Below, one piece after another: positions 38,891 to 49,920 of a DNA stretch of 64,000 bases (positions are counted from its first letter, which is position 1; every line of letters begins with the position of its first letter). Both the position numbers and the translations under genes were made by a program. The notes under the pieces were generated by a model. It was not told the DNA's origin. It saw only the letters and a list, made by a program, of their open reading frames with translations, and ran no database searches. Source of the DNA: Deinandra increscens subsp. villosa (Eukaryota; Streptophyta; Magnoliopsida; Asterales; Asteraceae); assembly GCA_039602395.1 (NCBI GenBank), contig JBCNJP010000007.1, positions 106,301,387 to 106,365,386 of the forward strand, given 5' to 3'.

Positions 38891-40788
38891 TCCTTCTAAT
38901 GGGGCTTGAGTTTCAATAATTGTAGAAATACCATTCATAAATTAAAATATTTTCATTTTATTTATTTAATTAAACTATAAAATTCTAAAGGAATTTAATA
39001 TATGTAAACTAATCTAAAGTACAAGAACGAATTAAGTTTTAACAAATCTAATTCAAATACATCAACCGGAAGAACATAAGAAAAATAAAGAGAACATAAA
39101 CACAAAAAAGTTCAATAGAAAAGTATGGAATGTGAATGTAATCTCGAATGTAACTTCAAAAGGATAAGCCTGCAAAATAAACAAACTAAAACACAAAGGT
39201 AAGGGGTTGGCTGAGGCTTGTTGTTCAACAGTGTTCCCTTAAAACATATTTTGGACAACCCAGGTGAACCCGTCTGTCTCCCAGTATACAACAGCCGAAG
39301 CAGTGTGTACTGTCGGGACTAGCCTAGCACCTGAAATTATACCTGAAACGATGGTATAGAGTTCTGCCATTGATGGGAAAAATTGTTCTAGTTCGAGTGG
39401 TCTTCTATACCTCATGAAAGAACGTTAACTTAGTGCAGAAAATGAACCTCTTTTGCATGTGTTATATTATTTTATTGTAGAGATCCAACAAAACAAGACA
39501 CACATACCTTATATTTATAGTAGATGTATGAGCCTATAAGGCATGAAGAGTCTAGTAATCGAATTAAAGACTCATAACTCTAATAACTCTAATAGTTATG
39601 AAAAGTCCCCATAACTTTAGTAACTTTAATAATCATATAAAGAATACCCAGAACTCTAGTATCACATCCTATAGTTACATGAAGAGCATCGTTCATAATA
39701 ACAATTATATTAGAATTCCAAACAAGAATCGACAAAGAGAACCGATAAATTTTCTTCAAATATTCGAAATGCGACTTTCAACCACATGCTCTATAGGTCA
39801 AGAACAATGGCTACCAAACTATAAAGATACTTTATGACCTCAAAGAAAGAGAAAGAAACTGACATTATCTACATCTACTAACACACAAGAGCTTATTATG
39901 ATGGTTTCAAGAACATAATGTCAATGATATTAAAAAGATTCACCTGAAAAAGCTTCACATTAAGGACGAAAGAAAACTAAAGACCTTGTAATGTAAACAC
40001 AAGCACAATATTTCGAAACAAAAGCAAAAGCCCGGAAAAGAAAAGAAAACAACAAAGATTCGGAGTTCCTCTTTAAGCCGCATGATCACTTGGCCGATGC
40101 AAGATTGTATTTGATGCTCAAGCAAAAACGAGAGATAACCAAACGTAGGAAATGGACACGATATGAGAAAAATATGATGTGACGATGATGTAGGGATGAT
40201 GTATATAAGAAAGAAAATTACGGGATGACAGAGATCCATAGGATCCACTATAAGTGAAATCTACGATAATTATACTAAGTGATATTGTATTATTGTTTTT
40301 ACAACATAAGTGAAAGTTACAAGCGTAATTAATTAAATTAAGATGGTGTTCGTTTTTTTTTTTGTTTTTTTTGTTCTTTTATGTATGTGCCTCGCTGACC
40401 AAGCGCAAACATTTAGGTATGCAAAATGTTTATTTTTCGAAAACGTTTCATTAAAAAAATGTAAGCGCGGGCTCTTCTTAGTGCAGATGTGGCCCAACTA
40501 CTTCTAACATCTTCAAACTGTCGCCTCCTTCCATCGGCAATCGTCCTTCACCTGCCGACCCTCTCCACCGGCGGTCTTCCTCCATCCCATTGTCCCTTCC
40601 ACCGGCAGTCTTCTTCCATCTCGTCGCTCCCTTCAATTCAGAAAAATAAAGAATCTTCTTCTTATATATTACGGATGTTTAATCCACAACTTCTTCTATA
40701 AATGTCTACAAATGTAATTCAAAGACTACAAAAATTTTATCTCTTAAAAAAAATAACCTAAATACTAAATATAAGTTTTATTGACCAC
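38891..40788. other. Intergenic region with one coding-like patch
   Basis: Mostly AT-rich. At 39222-39426 the minus strand is open with protein-like composition (SMAELYTIVSGIISGARLV, then VYWETDGFTWVVQNM, then a stop). I do not recognise it, and it has no start or neighbouring exons that I can support. Confidence 0.35.
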
Positions 40789-41213
40789 TAAGACCCTCCG
40801 CATCGGAGGTATTTGGGGTGGTACGTACGGCCACGTACGTACGTGAACCGTTGTGGCGTACGTACGTGCGCTCGTACGTACGTATATACATACATCGACG
40901 TACCACCCTTTTGTGGGCCCCCCGAGAATCCCTTTTCTTTTTCTTTTTTTAACGGCTATTTTTTAAAAAACTCAAATTTTTTTGTTTTATTTTAAACATT
41001 TATTAATTTAAATAAAATATAAATAAATTTTAAAAAAATCTGAAAAAAATTATAAAATTCATAATTAATTAAAACCTTAATTTTAATATTTTTTTTAAAA
41101 ATAACGGCTATTTTTGTATTTGTCTTATTATAACGGCTAGTTTTTTAATATAAAATATTAATAACGGCTAGTTTTTTTTGTATTTTTCCTAACGGCTAGT
41201 TTTTCATCACTAC

Positions 41214-41220
41214 TATAAAT
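41214..41220 (+). promoter_or_regulatory. TATA box of the Harbinger transposase
   Basis: TATAAAT 86 bp before the transposase ATG, directly after the cluster of AACGGCTAG repeats. Confidence 0.65.
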
Positions 41221-41305
41221 ACACTCAGTATTCTCATTTCATTTCACACATCTCTCACAAAACCCTCTCAATATCAAATCTCTCTCAAACTCAAAACTCT
41301 AAAAA

Positions 41306-42649
41306 ATGAATCCTGGTTTCCCTGGTATCCCTGATCTCAACATTCCCGACCACCTTCCCGAGCACATCAAAATAGCACTAGACATGAGTGATATTGTCCA
41401 ACTGGCGGAAGAGTACGAAGCGATGGAAGCTTCAATTGCTGCCAGCGAAGCTGGTCCATCCCAACCAAGGAAGAAGCGAAGAGAAATAAACAGAGAACGT
41501 GAAAAAGGTGATGTGGGTTTGTTCAATGACTATTTTGCTGAGAAACCTGTGTATCATGAAGGCCTCTTTAGAAGGCGATACAGAATGACCCGTCGCCTTT
41601 ATAACCGCATTGCTGCCGATATTACTACAGAAGGTATGTCTGTTAACTGGCGATACTTTACACAACGTCGTGATGCTGCTGGCAGACTAGGCCTTTCAAC
41701 AAACCAAAAAATCACATGTGCCCTTCGCCAGCTAGCATATGGTGCTTCAGCTGATCAATGCGATGAATACATACGCATTGGTGAGAGTACTGCCATCAAA
41801 TGTCTACACAACTTTTGTAGATCTATTGTGGAGATCTATAGGGACAAGTACCTAAGAAGGCCAACCCAAGAAGATGTTGATCGATTAACAGCCTTCCATG
41901 AGGAGAAGCATGGCTTCCCAGGGATGCTTGGTAGCATTGATTGTATGCATTGGGGTTGGAGGAATTGTCCAACTGCTTGGAAGGGGCACTATACTCGTGG
42001 TGACCATGGTTATCCAACAATCATGCTTGAGGCTGTTGCTTCACAAGACTTGTGGATATGGCATGCTTTCTTTGGTGTTGCCGGATCAAACAATGACATC
42101 AATGTGATCAACCAATCTCCGTTGTTTAACGAGATTTTGCAGGGGCAAGCACCTAGATGTGACTTCCATGTGAATGGGAATGTCTATAGGAAAGGTTACT
42201 ATCTTGCAGATGGTATCTATCCTGCATGGCCAACACTTGTGAAGAGTTTCACATATCCCCCTGAGAACAACTTGAAGATGAGGTACTTTAAGCGTCGACA
42301 AGAGTCTGCCAGGAAAGATGTTGAGAGGGCATTTGGTGTTCTCCAGTCTAGGTGGGGAATAATTAGAGGACCATCAAGGTCAATGGATCTACCAAATATT
42401 GGTGATATTATGTTGGCTTGCATCATCCTACACAATATGATTGTGGAAGACGAAGGACGTGATGTGTTAAATTGGACTCCTGAGGATGGTACACCTCCTC
42501 CACCTCCATATAATCATGGGGCACCTCAAGCATTTGTCCATAACCTTGAGAGGTTCATAGACTTGCGTGCTAGGGATCAGCATACGGCTCTAAGAAACGA
42601 TTTAGTCGAGCATCTTTGGATAAACAAGCCGGTGTGGGATGAAGATTAG
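41306..42649 (+). CDS. PIF/Harbinger transposase (DDE_Tnp_4, HARBI1/ALP1-like)
   Basis: A single uninterrupted exon of 447 residues. The N-terminal 100 residues are charged and probably hold the DNA-binding part. The DDE nuclease follows: D212 in the motif GSIDCMHW, D302 in YYLADGIYP, and E340 in RKDVERAFGVLQSRWGI; D263 in GSNNDINV is also conserved. The C-terminus contains a Pro-rich insert (about 395-402) and an ERF-containing helix. Family knowledge: these enzymes cut at TWA targets and usually need a partner protein for DNA binding and nuclear entry. Because the frame and acidic triad are intact and the element has both ends and a duplication, it may still be active if supplied with a partner. 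A domesticated ALP1-like gene is less likely given the surrounding TIRs. Confidence 0.93.
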   Translation: MNPGFPGIPDLNIPDHLPEHIKIALDMSDIVQLAEEYEAMEASIAASEAGPSQPRKKRREINREREKGDVGLFNDYFAEKPVYHEGLFRRRYRMTRRLYNRIAADITTEGMSVNWRYFTQRRDAAGRLGLSTNQKITCALRQLAYGASADQCDEYIRIGESTAIKCLHNFCRSIVEIYRDKYLRRPTQEDVDRLTAFHEEKHGFPGMLGSIDCMHWGWRNCPTAWKGHYTRGDHGYPTIMLEAVASQDLWIWHAFFGVAGSNNDINVINQSPLFNEILQGQAPRCDFHVNGNVYRKGYYLADGIYPAWPTLVKSFTYPPENNLKMRYFKRRQESARKDVERAFGVLQSRWGIIRGPSRSMDLPNIGDIMLACIILHNMIVEDEGRDVLNWTPEDGTPPPPPYNHGAPQAFVHNLERFIDLRARDQHTALRNDLVEHLWINKPVWDED

Positions 42650-42974
42650 TGCTCAATGCCTTACTTTGAATCTGTTTGTGTTTCCTTTCAATTATTGAAT
42701 AAGTTGTGTTTCCTTTCGGTAGTTGAATAAGTTGTATTTCCTTTTAGTAATCTTGTATTTCGTTTAGTGGTTTGAAATTTATGTACTTCAGTTTAATATG
42801 TTATTGAGTTCTCAATTAAAACATAATTAGATTAAACAGACAACCTAAGATACTTATTCAAACTGAAACAACCTAAGCTACTTATTCAAACTAAAAAACA
42901 ACCTAAGCTACTTATTCAAACTGAAAAACAAACATTAAACAGACAACCTAACCATTACACACACACGTAGATTA

Positions 42975-43371
42975 TTAACCATTAAACGAGTTATCAGACG
43001 AGTAGCCGTTGTATCCATCTGAGACGTAGTCCTCTGGATAGTGTACTTGTCCATAGTACCAAGTCTCAAAATCATCAACGTTGTGAACATCTTCAATGTT
43101 CATCCCAGCTTCTGCTTCCCGTTCCAACTCAAAGAGTGCTTCCCACTCTTCAGCATGGTCATCATCAACAAATGGTGGGGATGGTGTACGACCAACACGA
43201 CGTTGTCATACTCTTCTTGCAGCAGCATTGCTTGACTCGCCGCGGTGAAGGTTGTTCATTTGGGTGATTGGTGGAGGTGGTGGTGGTTGGTAAGGTGGAG
43301 GTGGTGGTGGTTGGTAAGGTGGAGGTGGTGGTGGTTGGTAAGGTGGAGGTGGTGGTGGTTGGTAATGATGG

Positions 43372-43402
<31 letters not shown>

Positions 43403-43544
43403 GGAGGTGATTGTGGATGTGGTTGAACTGGTTGGGTACTTGAGCTTGAGGTGGTGGTGGTGGTGGTGGAAGTTGTTGTTCATAGCGGGTTAACCACAAC
43501 ATCCGGTAGTGCTCTGAGACATCTTCAGGAGGTGTGCTAGACAT
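42975..43544 (-). pseudogene. Second Harbinger-element gene, broken by one stop
   Basis: The frame starts at 43544 with a TATA box 61 bp upstream, and runs 190 codons to a TAA at 42975-42977. It is interrupted only by TGA at codon 113 (43206-43208), consistent with a CGA-to-TGA change. The first part has poly-His and four PPPPPPYQ repeats. The part after the stop is acidic (EEWEALFELEREAEAG, then FETWYYGQVHYPEDY). No Myb/SANT fold is recognisable, so it is not the usual ORF1. Its position inside the TIRs implies an accessory role or captured sequence. I do not know its function. Confidence 0.6.
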
Positions 43545-43604
43545 GGTGGTGGTAGAGGTTGGTTGATGGTGGTGAAATAAGACTAGATGTGTGAATCTGA
43601 GTTC

Positions 43605-43612
43605 TATTTATA
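43605..43612 (-). promoter_or_regulatory. TATA box of the second Harbinger gene
   Basis: TATAAATA on the minus strand, 61 bp before the ATG at 43544, close to inverted AACGGCTA motifs. Confidence 0.6.
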
Positions 43613-43907
43613 ACCTTTTGAAAACTAACCGTTGGCTAAAATATCTAAGTTTGAAAAACTAGCCGTTGGCTATTAAATATTATTATTTTAAATGATTTAA
43701 TATTCAAATAATAATGAATGAAAATTTAAATAAATATTTATTTATTTATTTATTTTATAAAAAAATTTATTTTAATTATGTCGATAAGTTTTTTTTTAAA
43801 TAATTAAAATATACGTTTTAAATAAAAGAATTAATTTGTTAACTAGTGTTTAAAATAAAGATTAAATAAAATGGTGATGTGGAAATAAAAGGTGGTATGT
43901 GGGGAAG

Positions 43908-44670
43908 TCTTTCATTCTAATAAAGCAATAAGTTGGATGCCACATGTCATTTTTCTAGGGGATCCACCTAAGCTTGTCCACTTGTCAACACCACACTTAA
44001 TTTTAAATTTTCATCATTTAAGAATTCAAAATTTCCAAATTTAATATTTTAACTTTCTAAATCTAAAAATCAACATTACATTTAATTAAAATTAATTATA
44101 AATAGTTATTAATATTCATTAAGTATATATTTACATAAATTATTTATTAACTAACTTACCAAATTATAAGTTATTTGAATTTTCTAATATTAAAAGATGT
44201 AACACTCAATTTTTTAATTTATAATAATAGTTACTATTATTTATTAATTAAAAATATTATATATTAGGATGGTTGATTTATTTAATTAAAATATTAAAAT
44301 GTCAAACACCCTTTTATATTCTGAAATATAACTTTTATTAGTTCAAGTATCATATTCAACATGTTTTAATTATCATTTAACATTCTCTGAAATTTCAAGT
44401 ATAATAATAATAACTTTTATTATTGTAATTCTCAACACATTTTAAAGTAAACCATTAAGCAATTTATTTTCCAAATATGATATACAAAATACTCTAATTT
44501 ACTATATTCTATAAAAAGGTACTTTTTACTTAACTATTATAAAATAACTATTGGATAAAATCTCACAGTTATATCATTCTTAATTTTTAAATCTCATATC
44601 ATTTTTTTTAAAGTTATCTCATATTATGAATATTTATTCAACCCGTGTAATACACGTGTTACTAACCTAG
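43908..44670 (+). mobile_element. Small non-autonomous Helitron nested in the Harbinger element
   Basis: The right end is typical: a CGTGT-AAT-ACACG hairpin at 44644-44656 followed ten bases later by CTAG (44667-44670) and a host T. The left end is set tentatively at the TC near 43908 (tctttcattctaataaagc). The expected host A before it is not seen, so the start could differ by some bases. The interior is AT-rich and non-coding. About 40 bp next to each end are similar (tgtggtatgtggg-aagt). Confidence 0.6.
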
Positions 44671-45275
44671 TACTTGATATGGAAAAAAAATAGGTTTTGT
44701 GGTATGTGGGAAGTACATGACGTGGCATGCTGACTGGACCAAAAATGTGGTATTTAGTGGTATTTAGTGGTTTATTGATGTGGGTGGTCTAAGTTAAAAG
44801 TGTCCCACGCTTACCTATTTTGTTTTTTCTTGTCAGCCTCCTTGTAATTATATTATATTGTTATCTTATCTTGGCCTGATAAACGTTATTTGTTTATGTG
44901 GTTTAATAAATAATTCAAAACTATGGCACTCGTTTCTTGAAAAAGAGTTTTGTAATCGTCGATAATGCCATAAAAAGTAAGGGATTTCTTTAATTATTGC
45001 CGTTCGAAGGAATCAATGTGTGACGTTTGTATTATGCAAATATTGGGTAGGTGATAATAATTTATATGTAGGCCAGGACTAGATATATTATGGACCAAGA
45101 TTATGTAAATGATGGTTAGTTACCAGTAGTGTTTTCATGCTATCCTTGCTAGTTTTTATAAATAAAAGTGGTTGTTCAAAAATAAAAAAATAGTGTTTTC
45201 ATAAATAACTTTGTTCGATTCGGTTTGTTTACTTTCTTTGTTATCAAAAGGATTTGTTTATTAACAAGTTGCAGA

Positions 45276-45297
45276 CCCGCCCGCACGTTGCGGCGGG
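45276..45297 (-). repeat. Strong GC hairpin, Helitron-like end
   Basis: CCCGC(C)CGCA and TGCGGCGGG pair around CGT with one bulged base, in strongly AT-rich DNA. Read on the minus strand, the following bases (tctgcaacttgtt) parallel those after the hairpin at 24990, suggesting related termini in opposite orientation. CTTG is not the canonical CTRR. Confidence 0.5.
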
Positions 45298-45399
45298 CCT
45301 GCAATAACAGTGTTGTTCAGTTTTATTTGATCTTGTGACCCACCTGCGCTTCGTGACGGGCCACTCATTTACCCGTCAGTTTAACTAAAAAACGTTTTA

Positions 45400-46080
45400 A
45401 TGTGGTGAAAGTATAAAATTATAACAAAGTATTGACAAAAGTCAAAAATTTTAAAAGTATACTAAAAAACAAAAGTAGAAAAGTTAATGGGTATAAAACA
45501 TAAAAGTCTAAAACTTTCGTGATTAAAAGATAAAACTATAAAAAGTATACTAAAAAACAAAAGTAGGAAATTTTAGGGGAATAAAACGTCAAAGTCTAAA
45601 AGTTGTGTCGTCAAAGTATAAAACTATAAAAAAGCTAGTATACTAAAAAAATCAAAGTAAGAAATTTTAGGGGAATAAAAATTCAAAGTCTAAAAGTTGT
45701 GTCGTCGAAGTATATAAATATAAAAAGTCGTGGCCAAAGTAAAAGACCACAAAACTTAAAACAAAAAAAAAACTTTAAAAGTTAGAGGGTAGAAAACATA
45801 AAAGTATGAAACATATGTGGCTAAACTATGAAAACCTAAAGTTTATTATTCCGTAAAAAAACAAAAAGTTAAAGTTTAAGGTAGAAAACGTCAACACACC
45901 AAAGTCTGATGGCAAAACTTTGAATAAGAAAAAAGTTTACTTATCAATATGCCAAAGTCTAGTGGCCAAACTATAATAAAGAAAATGTAAAGTTTAAGGT
46001 TGAAAATGTAAATGTTATAAACTATTGTGGCCAAAGTTTAAAACCTAAAAAGTTAACTATTCATGTCAAATTTATATTGT
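45400..46080. repeat. Degenerate tandem array, period about 90-100 bp
   Basis: Units contain tatactaaaaaa-caaagta, aaattttaggggaataaaa, caaagtctaaaagttgtg and aagtataaaactataaaa. Three clear copies run from about 45455 to 45730, with decayed copies before and after. No coding capacity. Confidence 0.75.
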
Positions 46081-49000
46081 TATATATATAATTGATTATT
46101 TCTTTTAGCATGTTTGAAAAATAGTAAATAAATTTTCTAAGTTAATTTTTTTCATTCCTAATAAGGATTTTTAAACATCTTAAAAATGCATAACTAACAC
46201 GACCGAGATTTTAAGGATTATGAAAAATGAACTTAATTTGTTTCAACTATAAGTGTAATTCTTCGTCTTAGAAGTACTTTCATGTAACAATATCATATCA
46301 TATTATCATATATAAAAAAATAGCATCACACCAACTTTATGAAATTTGTAATTTACATTGTTTTTTGGGTATTATAAATTCTATCTTATTGAGATACTTT
46401 ATTTTAGTATCTTATATCATTGCATAGGTAACTGAATTATTAATAATCTTTTATTAATCCTTGAGTTGGAATGAAATTAAAGTCTTTATTTTTTAATCCC
46501 ATGACTACTTTTAGTGTTTTACCTTTAATATAACTCTCGACTTATAATTTTTCACAAGGCATCTAGATTAAAGTTCAAGTCTTCAAGTTTGAAAACCATT
46601 TCTACAGGTCGTTCGGGTTGCTTTATTATAAAAACTACTTTCGCAACAATTAAATATCATATACTCAACAAACCATGCAAATTAAGTATAATAAAACCAC
46701 CACAAATTTACAAAAATCGAGCACAAGGATAATATATTTTACATTAAAACAATGTATTAGTCTGGCATTTAACAAAACGACCTGTTGTGGTCTTTCATAT
46801 TTGTCCCGAGACTAATCTTCAATTAACCGGTAACTTGACACCCCCCCCCCCCCCCCCATGAAATTATATACTATACATGACGTTACCTTTCGCTAAGTGA
46901 GTATCACGTGACAACTCATCAGGTCAACCCGAGTTGTGTTCAATTCTCCTTCTTACTCTTACGTCTTATGATCAATGATCACAGAGAATTTCTTCAATGA
47001 CTGTTTTTGTAGGTCGATTTAAGAATCAATCAATGCTTTGATATTAGAAGAATCACCTATGAAAATCGAACCCAGGTACCTATTTGGATACGGTTTCTTC
47101 GAGTCGTTGTAGTAAAACCTACAAACTTAAAACAAATAAAAATAACGATGATCACCTACTTACTAATATTAGTTCTTTAAGAATCGATATTCATTGTCGT
47201 CTTTAAGGATCACCTACTTAATACTATTAGTTATTTATACTTAACAATCAATAGTCACTATCATTAAATTACATTTATCTCTACTAGTTCGGTATAGCTT
47301 TCAAATAAGACATCTTCAAGATTATTTTAGTTTTATTGTAGTCCCTTGTATCTATTCAATCATAATTTTATTCTAAAGCATTAGGTAAATTTGGACCCAG
47401 TGGCATCCCTGTGTTGACTTCTACTTTGGATGGTTACCACGTAGCATTTGATGACGTATGTCTAGATTGGATACTCCCCGAATATTGATGTAGGATACGG
47501 TCCATACAACATCTCCCTAAGACCGACCTAACACAGGTCAGTCCAAACATAATGCGATAACAGTCCACAGAACACGTTGCACACACCAGACCTAACTAAT
47601 TATTAAATAAAAGAGAAATCGATGATGTTGGTAGTAAATGTTTACTATATTATTTATGAACAAGAATGACATACATATACATACAAGCTTTTCAATTGGC
47701 GCGTTGCTGACGACACGATGGAGTCAAAGCAGTTTTGAAACACGTTAAATAAGAAAGCCAAAAAACAGAGACACAACACTGGAAAGAACCATCGAAAACT
47801 ATAGTTACATGAATGCACCTAAATGGTGGTTGATGCTTGAAACATAGAAACACTACACCAAACAAAACATAATGCACCTAAAGTGTTAAACGTTAAAAAC
47901 ATATAAATACTACACCAAAAGAAAACATACGGCATATAGAAGCCTAAGCATTAGGTGCATCACAAAACCGGTGCAGGATTCTATGGTCAAAACAAGACGG
48001 CAATACCCGAGAAGCCTTTACCAGAACTAAAAATAATTATGAATTTATATCCGAGCAAGATCAATCAATTCACATCCAAGCAACTTTAAATTTGTAAACC
48101 CATAAATAACGGCTACAAAGTCCAAACATAGTCATACTAAAGGATGCTTTGTAGAGCCTGCAATAACACCTCAGAAAATATCAAACTCTAAACAAATCAA
48201 ATTATAAGTTCATTAAGGAAATATCATGTAGAAGCACTATTATGAAATATGTTATATTTGAAAAGAGTGGTTTATAAGTTTAGCAACATGATTTAAAACA
48301 TAACTTTTTTGTCTTAGAACTACTTCAGTAATTATTTACGCTTTGAAGTATAACTGTTAACAAAAATAGTTGTATATCTTGAAGTATATCTTTGTTAAAT
48401 TGAAATGTGTTATATTTCAAAGCAGGTATTTCAAAGAACCCATATGCTTAATAAATCTATAGCAACATGCTTAGAAGAACTCCTAAAATTACATACAACT
48501 CTTTTTTATGCTTATATAATATACTAGGCATACAATTGTTTTTATTCTTATATAATATATTAAGCATGCAAACACAAAATAAAACAGTGTAAATAAATAT
48601 ACCTCGGTGTCGAAAGGCAGCAAGCACGGCGACCAATGACCCACCTGATCTATCTACAAAAAACCTCAAAATAGCAATAAGACGGAGTCAAATCTTTTAG
48701 AAAAAATAGTTGCTAGGTACCATTATATAAACTCATATACTAAAACATAAAACTGTTAGACTGTACGTACCATTATTTCTAAAGTTCAGGAATAACCCCT
48801 ATGCTTCAAAGCAGGTAGACGTAGTTCCACATTTTACTTAAATCGAAATATGTTATATTTCAAAGCAATGTGTATGCCTTTGAAATATAACTCTAAGAAA
48901 AAACAGTTACATTGTGTTCACTACTGGCCAACACATTTTTTGTCGACCAGGCATGCTATTTCTTTTCATAGTGCCTTTTCAATTTTGTTGTCAGTTGCCA

Positions 49001-49570
49001 CTGTTCTACAATTTTTAGAATGGGTTAGAACACATAGTGAGTAATGTTTTTAGATTAACAAATGCTAAGAGGTCATTATTTGACTTTTGGTTGTTAAATG
49101 AATTGGTACTAACCTTAAATTGAATGGGTATTTTATTTCAAGTAAAATTATAGATGATCATCAAGATTTATGAGACAAAAATAAAAATTTATGAACCAAT
49201 AGCTAAGTTTTTTTTTTTAATGAAAATGGTAGTGGGTGGATAATATGAAATATATATTTGGTTGGAGCAAGTCAGATACTAAAAGAAGTACAAAAATGCT
49301 AACTTCTGCAGAAAACAAAAAAACTCACCGGACAACATGACATGTTGATACATAAATCACATCAGTAGAGTGATTGCAAGTACCAGAGGACGCAATATGC
49401 AACAAAACCTCAACATATAGAGACCTCTACAACTTATAGTAATATCATCATAAACATCAAATGTGGTTATTTATGAAGCACGTTCAAGCAAAAATCATTT
49501 GAACTACTTGAGAGGAAGTTAGAAAAGATAAGTATCAAAAGCATAGAAGAAGATGATTTACATACCAATC
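46081..49570. other. Long gene-poor stretch
   Basis: No gene is supported. It includes a 17-base C homopolymer (46841-46857), repeated gaaatatgttatatttcaaag words (about 48240-48900), and a minus-strand frame at 47692-47877 without recognisable domains. Confidence 0.4.
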
Positions 49571-49575
49571 ACTTA

Positions 49576-49917
49576 GCGTGGGCGGTATGGGTGACAAAAA
49601 AAATCGGCAAGCATCTTTCGGCAACCCCATTTTTTCGGCAAAATCGGCAAACACATACCATTGTTTTCGGCATGTTGATTTCGGCAAAAAAAAGAAAGAA
49701 AATCGGCATTTGATTGCCGAAGGTTGCCGAGGTTTTTGGGTGGGTTATCCAACAAAAAAACATTCAACTTATCCTACCCAACTTATCCCACCCATACCAC
49801 TTCAAAAAACAAAAAAGACATATACTTTTTTCTCTCTCCTGTGTCACTCTCCTATTGGTCCATCAACTTATCCCATTTTACTCATCCTAAAAAATTTATC
49901 CCCCATACCGCCCACCC
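49576..49917. mobile_element. Tourist-like MITE (342 bp)
   Basis: Flanked by TTA (49573-49575 and 49918-49920), with ends GCGTGGGCGGTATGGG and GGGTGGGCGGTATGGG. The left half is crowded with cggcaa/ttgccg words, the right half with cttatccca repeats. Non-coding; frames in it are fortuitous. Confidence 0.88.
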
Positions 49918-49920
49918 TTA

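Larger units (their letters stand above)
40792..44789. mobile_element. Complete PIF/Harbinger DNA transposon (3,998 bp)
   Basis: Ends GACCCTCCGCATC and, in reverse complement, GACCACCCACATC (10 of 13 matching), flanked by TAA (40789-40791 and 44790-44792). It carries an intact transposase on the plus strand and a second, broken gene on the minus strand, arranged tail to tail. Five copies of AACGGCTA(G/T)TTTTT cluster before the transposase promoter, and inverted versions precede the other gene (43625-43675). A small Helitron lies in the right arm. Confidence 0.9.

Noticed and set aside
43245..43493. Trp/Val-rich plus frame and Thr/His-rich minus frame
   Set aside because: Other frames of the His/Pro repeat in the Harbinger second gene.
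46841..46857. C homopolymer (also near 12030 and 20420)
   Set aside because: Noted only; likely simple sequence and prone to sequencing length error, not a functional site.
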